Source: Lichtheimia corymbifera B2541
Taxonomy: Eukaryota; Mucoromycota; Mucoromycetes; Mucorales; Lichtheimiaceae
DNA length: 32,162 nt
Direction of reading: 5' to 3'
Assembly (NCBI GenBank): GCA_000697475.1
Contig: JNEU01000175.1
Location: 1-32,162 of the forward strand
A program made the position numbers and the translations under genes. The stretch's first letter is position 1. Each line of letters starts with the position of its first letter. Of the stretch, positions 10,929 to 19,875 are shown in pieces. The notes under the pieces were generated by a model that saw only the letters and a program-made list of their open reading frames with translations, did no database searches and had not been told where the DNA came from.

Positions 10929-12634
10929 TTAAAAGCAAATCACTTTGGCTTTCATGAGGACACATTGACGATTCGTTTCATTGTATACAAAGGGTGGTGA
11001 AATAACGATGCGGACGGTTTTACTAGTGTCGACGGAGCCGTTTTGTGTGACCATAAGATCTTCATCAAGCGAATCGGTGCCTTCAACAATGACAAGAGGA
11101 TCCACGGCTGATTCCTGACTGTGCATGGCAAGACTTAATTCGGCTGCTGTTTCCACCAGCTTGGATACACGATTTTCCAGAGCATGCGAATCATTATAAA
11201 CATGGAGCAACTGCTTTACGAGTCCATTGACAAGGTCCTGTTTGGCGTCGGCGATGGATTTTGCCTCTGCTGAAGAAGAAGAATCATCTTGTTGTTGTTG
11301 AGTGGAAGATCGATGAGCCAACTTGCATAATTGTTGCCGTAAACGCACAGACCAATCATGATCATATGAATCCATGTATCTCGTGATCTCGACAAAGGCA
11401 TCGTTGGCAGGCAATCCAATGTAAACCGGCACATTGTAAATGGAATTGACCAATTCTTGCATAATCAACTTTTCCACCAACATGCAAATCATATTGTATC
11501 CAAGCGCTTTGGTCTTTTTGTCGATCAATGCATCCAATGCTGGGGATAAATCAGGCCATGTTTGCGAAAAGAATTGGGTGATTGTCATTGGGTCGACGGC
11601 ATTCTTTTTCAAAGCGAGTGGAAGCGCAGCAATCTTGGATTGGAGCATGGTCAATTTACTGCGAATGGTACTATAATCGTCGTCGGTGGCACGAATAGAC
11701 TACGTTTCACAGATGAGCCTCCTGTCACCACCATCATCATATTGCTATTTTCGCTTACCATCATATGTTTATGGAAGTTTGTAGAGATCTTTTGATACTC
11801 GCTCTCCTTGGCATCCAACATGTATTGTAGCTTTTGACATCGTTCCTCAAGTCCTCCTCCTCCATCCTGCTGTTCATCTTCCTTTTCTCCCTTTTTCTTC
11901 TTCTTTTTGTTGCTGTCATTCGTCGTCGTCGTCGTTGTTGTTGTAGTAGAAGGAGTAGGGTGATGGTTGTTGTTGTCAGATTTCCTAGATTCTGTAGAAT
12001 GATTGTTGTCATGCACTGAAGGAGATGGACCACCGCCATGTTGGATGTTGCTTGTTTCTGAAGAAGAGATATCACTGCTCTCCAATGACAAGTAAGCTGT
12101 ATATGTCTCTGCCAAATCCTGATCCGTTTCTACTGGCTTTTTGTGATGATGATTGCCAACTTCTGGAGCATTGAAAGCAGCAACGGCAGCACGTGATAAT
12201 CGCTTATAAAATGTATCCTTTGATTTGGTGGTTAAAGGGACACCATGACCTGACTTTGCTTGACGAGGAGTAGGAGGGAGAGCTGCTGCTGGATCTTTGG
12301 TACGTCGTTGTGGTTGTGTTGAAGTAACATATTTGGAGTCGGGAGCTACTCCTCGTGAGGAGGAACGACTATTCAGACCTGATGGCGAAGTTGGTATACT
12401 CGGTAAAGGGCGATCAGAGAGCGATTCGGTGGAATGAGGTGGCGCGACTGGAGCTCGTGAATGGTGGTACAATGACTGACTACGAGACATTTGGGGTTGT
12501 GGTGGAGACGAGGATGTGGGTTGCGATGAGGTGTTGTCGAGTTGCAGAGAAGACTGAGAGTTGTTTCGACTACGGCTCGCGTCTTTAAATAGGTTCACAA
12601 GACCACGCCGACCTGAGAACGGTGATGAAACCAT
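10929..12634 (-). CDS. Conserved-looking fungal protein of unknown function, disordered N-terminus and helical C-terminus
   Basis: Exons run 12634-11759 and 11699-10929 on the minus strand, joined by a 59-nt phase-0 intron (GTAAGC..CGTAG), giving about 548 residues. The N-terminal 230 or so residues are Ser/Pro/Gln-rich with basic RS-type stretches (FKDASRSRNNSQSS), proline motifs (RPLPSIPTSP) and a Thr run, so probably disordered with phosphosites. A lysine run (about residue 255) leads into a coiled-coil-like stretch (LEERCQKLQYMLDAKESEYQ, then DDYSTIRSKLTMLQSKIAAL) crossing the splice junction. The C-terminal domain is helical (ITQFFSQTWPDLSPALDALI; GLPANDAFVEITRYMDS). It resembles cytoplasmic fungal proteins of unknown function, and I cannot name it. 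ATG 12634 is the first Met before the serine-rich start. Codons upstream are open but hydrophobic and unlike the gene. Confidence 0.72.
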
Positions 12635-12882
12635 GTGAGTATTTTTGTGTTGCTGATAGAGAAAAAGGTTGTGAGAGGCTGGATTAAAGAAATGTAATAA
12701 AAGAAAAGAGAGAGAGAGGAGATATTGGGCTGTGTCATTTGTTCCTAGGTAGTACAAAACTGCGCCTAAAGTAGCACACTGGCAAGGAACCCACTTTTTG
12801 CATGTCGATCCCTCCTCACCAACCACCATTTTTATGCAATAGAGTACACTTACAATGTCTATTGGTACCATGAGAGAACACA

Positions 12883-12890
12883 TATATAAA
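12883..12890 (+). promoter_or_regulatory. TATA box (TATATAAA)
   Basis: TATATAAA lies in the promoter region between two minus-strand genes but reads on the plus strand, 46 bp before the small open frame at 12937. It is the main reason for taking that frame seriously. Confidence 0.45.
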
Positions 12891-12936
12891 ACACCATCAT
12901 TCATACACACCAACAACATCCATCGTCATCATAATA

Positions 12937-13074
12937 ATGAAAGAAGGGGGCAGCTTCATCTTCCTCCTTTGTGTGTATTGTTCTCTTTTGTATTTCATTG
13001 TACACGTGCTCCTATCCAAGATTCTTCCATACGCACATACGCACTCCCTTCCTTCTTTCCAAAAGACCCTTTGA
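12937..13074 (+). CDS. Possible 45-residue single-pass membrane peptide
   Basis: This short open frame (ATG AAA GAA..TGA) encodes 45 residues with one hydrophobic segment (residues about 7-28, SFIFLLCVYCSLLYFIVHVL) after a short charged start. A TATA box lies 46 bp upstream, and the leader has few competing ATGs. It lies head-to-head with the gene ending at 12634 (its start) in a 660-bp spacer. No family is recognised. It could equally be chance coding in a T-rich promoter, so confidence is low. Confidence 0.28.
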   Translation: MKEGGSFIFLLCVYCSLLYFIVHVLLSKILPYAHTHSLPSFQKTL

Positions 13075-13296
13075 TATAAGCCCTTTTCATTGTAAAGATC
13101 CGTGGCTTTTTTTTTGTGCACAGATGAAAGCCCTTTCTCTTTCAGGAACGCTATTTGATTGGCTCTTCCTTTTTAAGGAGGCTGAGTAGCGTGGATTTTC
13201 ATGCACGCTGATTGATGGGCCCTGGGATTTATTAGTCAACAAGCCCTTTTGACAATAAGAATGAAAATGCTTGTTAGAGTATTTTGGGAGTGGGTA

Positions 13297-15661
13297 TCAT
13301 AATTCTTGTTCAAATTTACAATACAAGCATACGCGACGATCGGGTAATAGGGAGGATGGAATAAATCGGTGTGAGCATAAATAGACTGCAAAAACGCCAC
13401 CCTTGTCATCTCCATAGACGCTGGTTTCCTCACACCGATAGATGGATTTGAGAAACATGGCAATGGCAGGGCGTAACTTTCCATTAGTATTATTGTTGTT
13501 CTTATTCAGTTGCTGCTGTTGTCGATGATTCAATGGCCTTGAATGGTGCCCAATACCAGTAACCACGTAAACAATGCCACGATAGCCATCCCTTAGCATG
13601 GAATGAAACCACTGCAAGGTGCTTGCACGCGCCTCATCCACATGCATGCCATGTAAATCGATAAACAAGGCATCTTCCTGATTACGTTGTGCAAAGATAC
13701 GTCGACTTGCTTGATGATGTAACTCTTTCATTCGTGTCCTATAATAGCGTGCTTCCTGTGCATACCATCGTGCATTGGCCCAATCTTGCCGTCGATAGCA
13801 TTTTTGTGCAATCTGGTAATAACAACGCATCTGCGCCCAACATTGATGAGCATGCCGTCGTTCAGTGCGATATAGCTGCGTCACTGGATCTCCTGTTTCG
13901 AGCCATGGTATTCGTGCGGGACGATTCAATTGCTTTACTAATCGATCACTGGATGATAGCCATGATCGTATCTTATTAAATGCTGCAGAAGGGTTCGGTT
14001 GCTGGTGCTGTTGAGTGGATGATTCAATAGTGCTATTGTTACTACTGGCATGGCGCGGTGCGTGTCGACGTACAATGGTGGCGAAATCAAGAGCTGCTGT
14101 GGTGGTGGAAAAAGTAGGTGTGGATATTGAAGGAGTGATTTTCTTTGTTGGCGTGAGTGCTGGGAAATCTTGATCAAAATTGGGCATGTCATTGTTGATT
14201 GCTGTAGGCTGTTGTTTTGGTGATGTCTTTTCTTGTTGCTGCGTTAAACTAATAAATCCATCTAGTCAAAAAGCTCGTATCCATGGAGACCAACAAAAAA
14301 CACCCACCCATAGACACGTGACCAAGCATCTCGTCCGATGTTTTGATAATTTTCGTGTTGAACGTGTGAAAGAAGCCATTCCAACACCCCATCGTAATAC
14401 CCATATTCGCTGTTGAGCTTTATGTACTACATTAGTTTCCATGATGGGTATCTTTATCCACGTCATTCTATACACACACACACACGCACACACACCTCGT
14501 CATCCGCATAAGGTATGCTATTCGCACCCGTTTTGGGACCAGGGTCATCATCCAAGCTAGATACATGCATTGGTAAGCTGGATAATAATCATTACTACTG
14601 ACTTGCTCACATGTTCCATTGTGATCCGTCGGCAATGGAATTTTGCATGTCGTTTGCAAAAGCTGTTGCATTCCCACTGCTTGTTGCCTTGTACTCTTCT
14701 ACTACCGGAGGATCAAACCAACTATGGTCTGCTGCATCCTCATCCTCATTCCTAAAGCCATTAGAAGCACAGTTGTACGTTGGTTACATATATATATATA
14801 CTCACATGAGGGAAGAAGAGGATGGCAGTATGAGATCAGAGTCGGCATTTTCATCGTAGTACAAGTCACTTTGGCCGACGATGGCCGCTGTTGTTGTCGG
14901 CTGTGCTGCCTCATATCTAAAAGCGGTAAAATATAATGAGTTGATGCATGATGGAATCAGAAAAAGGGTGACCTACCCATGGCTCGTTGCATCAGCAACA
15001 GCCTTACTGCTGCTATTATTACCAAGGGTAACCTCGCCGCATTGTTTCTTTAGTTACAAGCAAAAGCAAGAAGAAACGCATTATTATTAGCCGACCATAG
15101 TAGTAGAATGCGTGGATTATTCCCTTGATCGCGTCTAAAGAGCACATACTTGATGAACCCTGCCCTTGACAATACGAGTGATAATGTGACTTTGACGCTA
15201 CTACATTAGTTCGTTGTGTTGGCTTTTTCTTTGGCTGTTATATCAAGGAAGGAAGGAATAAAAGGAGATACTCACGTTGACAAAGGAGCCGCTAGGAGTG
15301 CTTGTTGTTCGAGGTATTGGTGCACACACGTTTCAGCTTCATGGTGGTAGTCAAAGGCATAATGCATAATGCCGGCAGCACATGCTTCCATCTCGCGCAT
15401 CATTTGGTATGATGATGATTCGGTTGTATTATGACGATGGTTAAAGAAATGAATGGCTGGATCTGTCATTATAGCCATGAAGCTGTATGCGATGGCATCA
15501 TTGGAACAGCCAAGACTTTTGAGAAAGAAACTGGGTTCTGGATAATAGCAAGGGTTATGGTATTGGCAGCTGCTGCTGCTGCTGTTGCTGATGTTGGGTT
15601 GATGATTGCCATAACAGAAATCAATGGGATAGCCGACAAGGACATGGGTCGGCTCAACCAT
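13297..15661 (-). CDS. DUF1771-Smr domain protein, eight exons
   Basis: Proposed exons on the minus strand: 15661-15276, 15197-15150, 15012-14977, 14916-14806, 14751-14611, 14556-14496, 14417-14308 and 14248-13297 (about 614 residues). Reading phases agree at every junction. Exons two, three and the start of seven are the least certain. The last exon holds a DUF1771 helical region (YRTERRHAHQCWAQMRCYYQ to ARYYRTRMKELHHQA) and an Smr domain with LFIDLHGMHVDEA, the VVTGIGHHS loop and KLRPAIAMFLK. Fungal and animal DUF1771-Smr proteins are linked to RNA cleavage and ribosome-linked mRNA surveillance (Cue2, N4BP2 relatives). The N-terminal half is unrecognised, with acidic patches. The chosen ATG follows a pyrimidine-rich leader; an in-frame ATG at 15757 would add 32 residues. 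A poly-Gln/Asn insertion sits inside the Smr domain after the GIGHHS loop. Confidence 0.8.
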
Positions 15662-16593
15662 CGACAGCGGGAAAGAGGGAAAGAGAGGAAGAAAAGAAGA
15701 ACAAAGAAGGAAAGAAATGTGTTTCATGTCCCGTTTTCTTTTGTGTACACGAGACAAAAAGCTGACAAGCCCATTGAAAACCTCGTGAGTGGTGGTGTAT
15801 TAATGATAGTAGCATGTGTATGCATATGCAGTCGATTAATCGTTGTACAAGGTTGTGCAGATCGTTCCCATACCTGTCATTGCAAACATGCATTGTACAC
15901 GGATATGAAACGTCGGCACACGCACATACCACACACACACACACAACACACAACAAGTTCATACACGCACACACCCTGTGGTGTTAAAACTGTATTCCAT
16001 TTCTTCGAAAGAGTACGTTTCCATGGATACCGCTATGGTGTCACTTTTTTTGGTACTACATGTTTGATTCGATACGATATCGAGTTTTTTCCCACACAAC
16101 AACCACAACAACATCGAAATGCTTGAGGATTGCATATTCATTTGGATAGTGCTGCACTTTGATGATGCATCAATCGGGATGTGTCTAGAATGGTAGCACA
16201 AGAAGGAGCATACGGCTGCTTGTAAATATGCTCAAGTGCCCACAAAGCTACCCAAATAATGAGAAAACATGGCATGGATGATTCTACGTAGAAATGACAC
16301 CCCGTTGTTTATGATACTCTTTAAAAGGCACACACGCAGAAAAACACTCCCCCAACCACCAGGGCAATAGATACGACTCAAAGCGGGGTAAAGAAGAATT
16401 ATCCGAGATTTCGGAGCCATAAGCCAAGTCATCCATGGACACGGATCGGGTCCTATAGCCTTCAGTTTCAGGCACGATGAGAGTAAACGCTCTTTTATGT
16501 AAAGGGAGGACTACTTTACTTATAGCAATTATATTTACATAAAGGGAATAATGATATTATATATACAAGATTGATATATGACAATGAAAAATA
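15662..16593. other. Spacer without a confirmed gene
   Basis: It contains CA-repeats at about 15930-15970. A minus-strand open stretch at 16284-16475 lacks an ATG at its start (RTRSVSMDDLAYGSEISDNS). That stretch has protein-like composition but no splice partner that I could find. TTTATGTAAA (16494-16503) and TTTACATAAA (about 16534-16543) form a 10-bp inverted repeat near the 3' end of the small gene at 16594-16773. Confidence 0.4.
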
Positions 16594-16773
16594 TCAAAGG
16601 TGTGCAAGTGCATTACGTCGTCGCATGGCAAATACAGGTAGCTCAATGGTATGGCCAAGAATATCAAGCTTGACAAACTGAGTTGGGTTGGATCGGAGGC
16701 ACTGAGCAACGTAGGAGGTGGTCACTTGGGAAGGGGTCATCAATGCGGCGGCGACTGGGGTGGTAGAATCCAT
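16594..16773 (-). CDS. Small 59-residue protein, unknown
   Basis: A single uninterrupted frame encodes 59 residues, starting MDSTTPVAAALMTPSQVTTS and ending RRRNALAHL. Its third-position choice favours C (ACC ACC, GCC GCC, TCC CAA, AAC CCA), which suggests a well-expressed gene and contrasts with the surrounding AT-rich spacer. A TATAAA box lies about 100 bp upstream (16880-16875). The C-terminal half has a compact alternating pattern (VKLDILGHTIELPVFAMRRR) that could form two beta strands and a basic tail. No signal peptide or membrane segment is visible. No family is recognised. An overlapping, longer frame on the same strand (16664-16957) is the weaker reading. Confidence 0.58.
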   Translation of the reverse strand: MDSTTPVAAALMTPSQVTTSYVAQCLRSNPTQFVKLDILGHTIELPVFAMRRRNALAHL

Positions 16774-16874
16774 GTTGTTGGCTTATTATTGGGCTTGTGT
16801 GTGTGCACGTAAAAAGGTCTGTGTGTGATGGGTAAGAAATATCACTTCCGCTGTCTCCATTGTGAGATGGTGGC

Positions 16875-16880
16875 TTTATA
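16875..16880 (-). promoter_or_regulatory. TATA box of the 59-residue gene
   Basis: On the minus strand GGATATAAAGCC places TATAAA about 100 bp before ATG 16773. It is followed by a CA-rich leader. Confidence 0.5.
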
Positions 16881-17677
16881 TCCACAATCGACAAAGTTAA
16901 GATCATGATGTGAGGGATTGAAGAAAAAAATGGCGTTGTTTTTTTTTTCCTATGCATCAGTGATCCTCACGCCACTTACACAGCATACATACATACATAC
17001 CATCTGCAATGGGTCATGTGAACAAAAGGATTTCGGTGACGGTACCTGTGTAACGGGATCGGAATGGATTGCTTCCGGTCGAGACCTTTGATGAACAATC
17101 GATCGTCTCGCGTGGGGTCTGAAATTAGATGAAACTTGTCGCCGAAAAGTAAAATCTTCATCCTGACCCGCCACTATGGGATCAGATCAACGTATTTTTT
17201 TGCATCGGGGCGATCGGATAGAGAACAATGATAATGGGCTTTTTAGCTTGAATAATTAGCTTTTATTACAGCAATGGCATGAATGAGTCTAATCCTAGTT
17301 TCCGCTCATTGATACGCAATTATTTGGTAACAATGAGGATTATGCAGGCACTCGTGTATCTTTCGTGCTGCATCTGTTTGTGTGAGAATAATCCTCAGGG
17401 GAGCCATCATTACCAATGAATCCAAAACCATAGATTATGACCCAGAAAAAAGAGAAACGCAGTAGGCGGCGACGCAACTAGACACGATCATCCATTGGAT
17501 GCTATCACCATCTTGTTTCACTTTTAACACCGTCAACAAGAGAAAAAAAATCCAAAGCGAAAACACATAAAAGAAACCAAAAGGTCGACCAAATTGTGAT
17601 TCTTCCTCTTTTTTTATCACTTTTTGTGCTGGTCACTACTTGTACATATATACATATTCCCATCATCCTTCATCAAC
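16881..17677. other. Spacer with one weak minus-strand open frame
   Basis: A minus-strand ATG at 17161 opens a frame starting MKILLFGDKFHLISDPTRDD that runs to a possible donor GTACCG at about 17043. No convincing continuation was found, and a second frame over the same bases is equally open. Three to four GTAT/CATA tetranucleotide repeats lie at about 16984-17001. The part from 17170 to 17677 shows no gene and presumably holds the promoter of the DPBB gene at 17678. Confidence 0.35.
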
Positions 17678-18228
17678 ATGCGCTTCTTGTCAGTCCTTTT
17701 CCTCGCTACTTTACTGCTGGTCGGTACCATCTTGGTAGACGCCAAAAAGCACACTGCTACCGCCGTCCGTCGTCGTGAACAACACAACTCGATTGAAAAA
17801 CGCCATAAATATCATGGCCGCGCTACTTGGTTCGTTCCCTCCCTTCACGGTGGCTCAATGGGTGCATGCTGGGAATATGAAGGTGATCATGAATATGTTG
17901 TTGCTATGGTCCGTATATACATACAATGACTTTTTGAATCGTATCTAAATTGTAAATTTATAGAATTCGGTGCAATATGGCTCCATGACCAACAAGAGTG
18001 GCTGGGGCTTCAAAAAGATCCGTATCTATGCCAACGGCAAACACGTTGACGCAACCGTCAAAGGTAAGCACTCAGATGAAAAGCCAAAAATTTGGTTATT
18101 AACATAAAGTGTGATTAGATGCTTGCCCTGAATGTAAATATGGTGATCTCGATTTGACTCCTCCTGTGTTCAAGGCTCTTGGAGATCTCGATACCGGCAT
18201 TCTCAAAATCACCTGGCACGAGATCTAA
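17678..18228 (+). CDS. Secreted RlpA-like double-psi beta-barrel (expansin-like) protein A
   Basis: Exons 17678-17908, 17964-18063 and 18119-18228 give 146 residues. A signal peptide is clear (RFLSVLFLATLLLVGTILVDA), with cleavage probably after Ala22. A dibasic KR (NSIEKR) precedes the mature domain and would suit Kex2 processing. The DPBB fold is shown by YHGRATWF, GACW, KKIRIYANGKHVDATVKDAC and CKYGDLDLTPPVF. The domain ends almost at the stop (KITWHEI). Fungal single-domain DPBB proteins are secreted and associated with cell-wall or carbohydrate binding; activity is not predictable here. The first intron has an unusual donor (GTCCGT), accepted because it aligns with the intron of the related gene at 18826. 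That gene has one extra intron, at a site (WG-ACG) where this gene is continuous. Confidence 0.87.
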
Positions 18229-18430
18229 GTTCATTTGCATCATCATAGACAGCATTATTATTTTATATACAACACAGCATCATGCATGGAATAAAATGTC
18301 AGAAAGGAGGGGGTGGGGTTGAAGCGAGTGGCTGCGTAATAAGAGCCAAAGCCAAAAAAGTGTGTTTGGGTGCATGGCATCGCATGTATTTATTAGCTGG
18401 TCTGTTAATGCATGTATGTGCTCGGTCGCC

Positions 18431-18438
18431 TATATAAG
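18431..18438 (+). promoter_or_regulatory. TATA box upstream of the 18502 frame
   Basis: CCTATATAAGC precedes the ATG at 18502 by about 65 bp. The layout (TATA, pyrimidine-rich leader, signal-peptide-like start) matches the DPBB gene at 18826. Confidence 0.45.
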
Positions 18439-18501
18439 CACAAAAAGCTTGATGCTTTTTTGACTTTTTTACTGGCTGCGGTTCTCTTATCACTCTACGC
18501 A

Positions 18502-18696
18502 ATGAAGCTCTCGATTTTACTCTCATTCTCTTTTTCTTTCTCTGACTTGATCAAAAGAATCCAGTTCTTCGCTTTATCATGTGCATTGTTTTTCTTTCGT
18601 CCTACACGACACCCATCGGATAGGAAGGTAATAGGATCAAAGGGGGTAAGCAAGGGGTTGGCGGGAATGAAAAGACCAGCTGTCGTGTGTGGGTAA
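18502..18696 (+). pseudogene. Possible remnant of a third secreted gene (64 codons)
   Basis: It starts MKLSILLSFSFSFSDLIKRI, a hydrophobic start similar in kind to those of the flanking DPBB genes, and carries a second hydrophobic stretch (FFALSCALFFF). No DPBB motif follows before the stop. A TATA box sits in the expected place. It may be a truncated or decayed tandem copy that keeps only its promoter and leader, or a small secreted peptide in its own right. Position between two related genes is the main argument; no sequence identity was proven. Confidence 0.3.
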
Positions 18697-18750
18697 GCGA
18701 TTGTATCTTCCATACTTGCGATATCCGCTCAAAAGTCGGCATCGTGGATG

Positions 18751-18760
18751 TATATAAAAA
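18751..18760 (+). promoter_or_regulatory. TATA box of DPBB gene B
   Basis: TATATAAAAA lies 65 bp before ATG 18826 and is followed by a T/C-rich leader. Confidence 0.55.
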
Positions 18761-18825
18761 GCAAGCAAAACCATGTCGGATTGATGTTTACAACCCACTT
18801 TTTCTCAACACATTTCTTTGCTTCA

Positions 18826-19502
18826 ATGAGGTTCCTCGTTGCTTTTTTGCTACTTGTATCTCTCCTACTACTACATGCCAAAGTGGTATACACCGCACCC
18901 ATTAACAACAAGCGGGATCAGTTTCATGGATTCTTCAGTGGCCGTATAACTTTTTTCCACCCTGCAAGTGAAGGTGGTGCATGGGGTAAGTCTTTTTTTT
19001 CCCTTTGATGATTGTATCCGTAATAATGATTTAATGTAGGTGCATGTGGCCCACATGAAAATGACCATAGCCAAATCGTTGCTCTGGTAAGATCATGCAT
19101 CGTGAATGTACATGTCGTAGCTTAAATATGGATCTGTATATAGAATCTCAAACAATACGGCAATGAAGATGCCAGGAGCAAATGGTGTAACAAAAAAGTT
19201 CTCATTATGCATGAAGGCAAGGAGGTGGAAGCCACCATATCAGATGCTTGTCCAGGCTGTGCTGATGGTAAGCTCCGCGTCGTGCCTTTTATGCTCCCCT
19301 CCTCCGCTAACCTTGTTGTTGTTGTTGCATCCTAGAATCCTTGGATGCTACTCCGTACATATTTAGTCAGCTTGGTGTTCTCAAAACAGGCGTGCTCAAG
19401 GTGAAATGGTGTGTGCTTGGTACCCGCGGGTGTAAAAGTAAAAAGAAAAAGAGCCACCATCATAACAAGAAAGGCAAGAGAAAAGATGATGGCTTGTCAT
19501 AG
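18826..19502 (+). CDS. Secreted RlpA-like double-psi beta-barrel protein B with basic tail
   Basis: Exons 18826-18985, 19040-19086, 19144-19267 and 19336-19502 give 165 residues. The N-terminal signal peptide (RFLVAFLLLVSLLLLHAKVV) ends near YTA, and a KR dibasic site (NNKR) precedes the DPBB. Domain motifs are GRITFFHP, GACGPHE, KVLIMHEGKEVEATISDACP and SLDATPYIF. After the domain end (GVLKVKWC) comes a tail absent from protein A: GTRGC followed by a Lys/His-rich segment (KKKKKSHHHNKKGKRK). This might bind acidic wall polymers or metal; that is inference. Extra cysteines (KWC in the barrel, then WC and GC) suggest disulphides. It lies 600 bp downstream of protein A in the same direction and is clearly a tandem paralogue, with shared intron sites at AL/AM-N and before the last domain segment. 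Confidence 0.86.
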
Positions 19503-19875
19503 ACACCTTTGCCACCACCTATATTGCACACTCCCAACCAGCCTACACTTGTACTAGAATAGTAATCTTTTTTGTCTTAATAATGAATGAACCTCCACCC
19601 ATCTTGTGTTTTTATCCACCCCATTTTTGGCATATTATCCTCATGTTGAAAGACAAAGAACGGCTGACTTTTATATACAGCCCATGGATCGGCATTTGCT
19701 GATGCATGAATCGGTGTTGTCAGTCAGTCATTCCATATCGCAATCATCCCAACACAACTATAAATCTTGGAGAGACCCCATAAATGACATTTGAATAAGA
19801 AAAAAAAGACGTTTGATTTGCGATAGTATAATACAATATGCTTTTGCTATAATTTTTGCTCAGCAAGGTACTTCA
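19503..19875. other. Convergent intergenic spacer
   Basis: This AT-rich stretch lies between the 3' ends of DPBB gene B and the ERT1-like gene. Polyadenylation-like AATAATGAATGA lies near 19580. No gene or structured element is seen. Confidence 0.5.

Noticed and set aside
13689..13979. Plus-strand open frame opposite the DUF1771 region
   Set aside because: It is antisense to a well-supported domain of the Smr gene.
15431..16126. Plus-strand open frame of 231 codons
   Set aside because: It is antisense to the first exon of the Smr gene and continues through CA-repeats. Composition is not protein-like after the overlap.
16664..16957. Minus-strand 97-codon frame overlapping the 59-residue gene
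   Set aside because: It runs through the TATA box and leader of the small gene and is His/Pro/Ser-rich. The 59-codon frame has better codon bias and structure.
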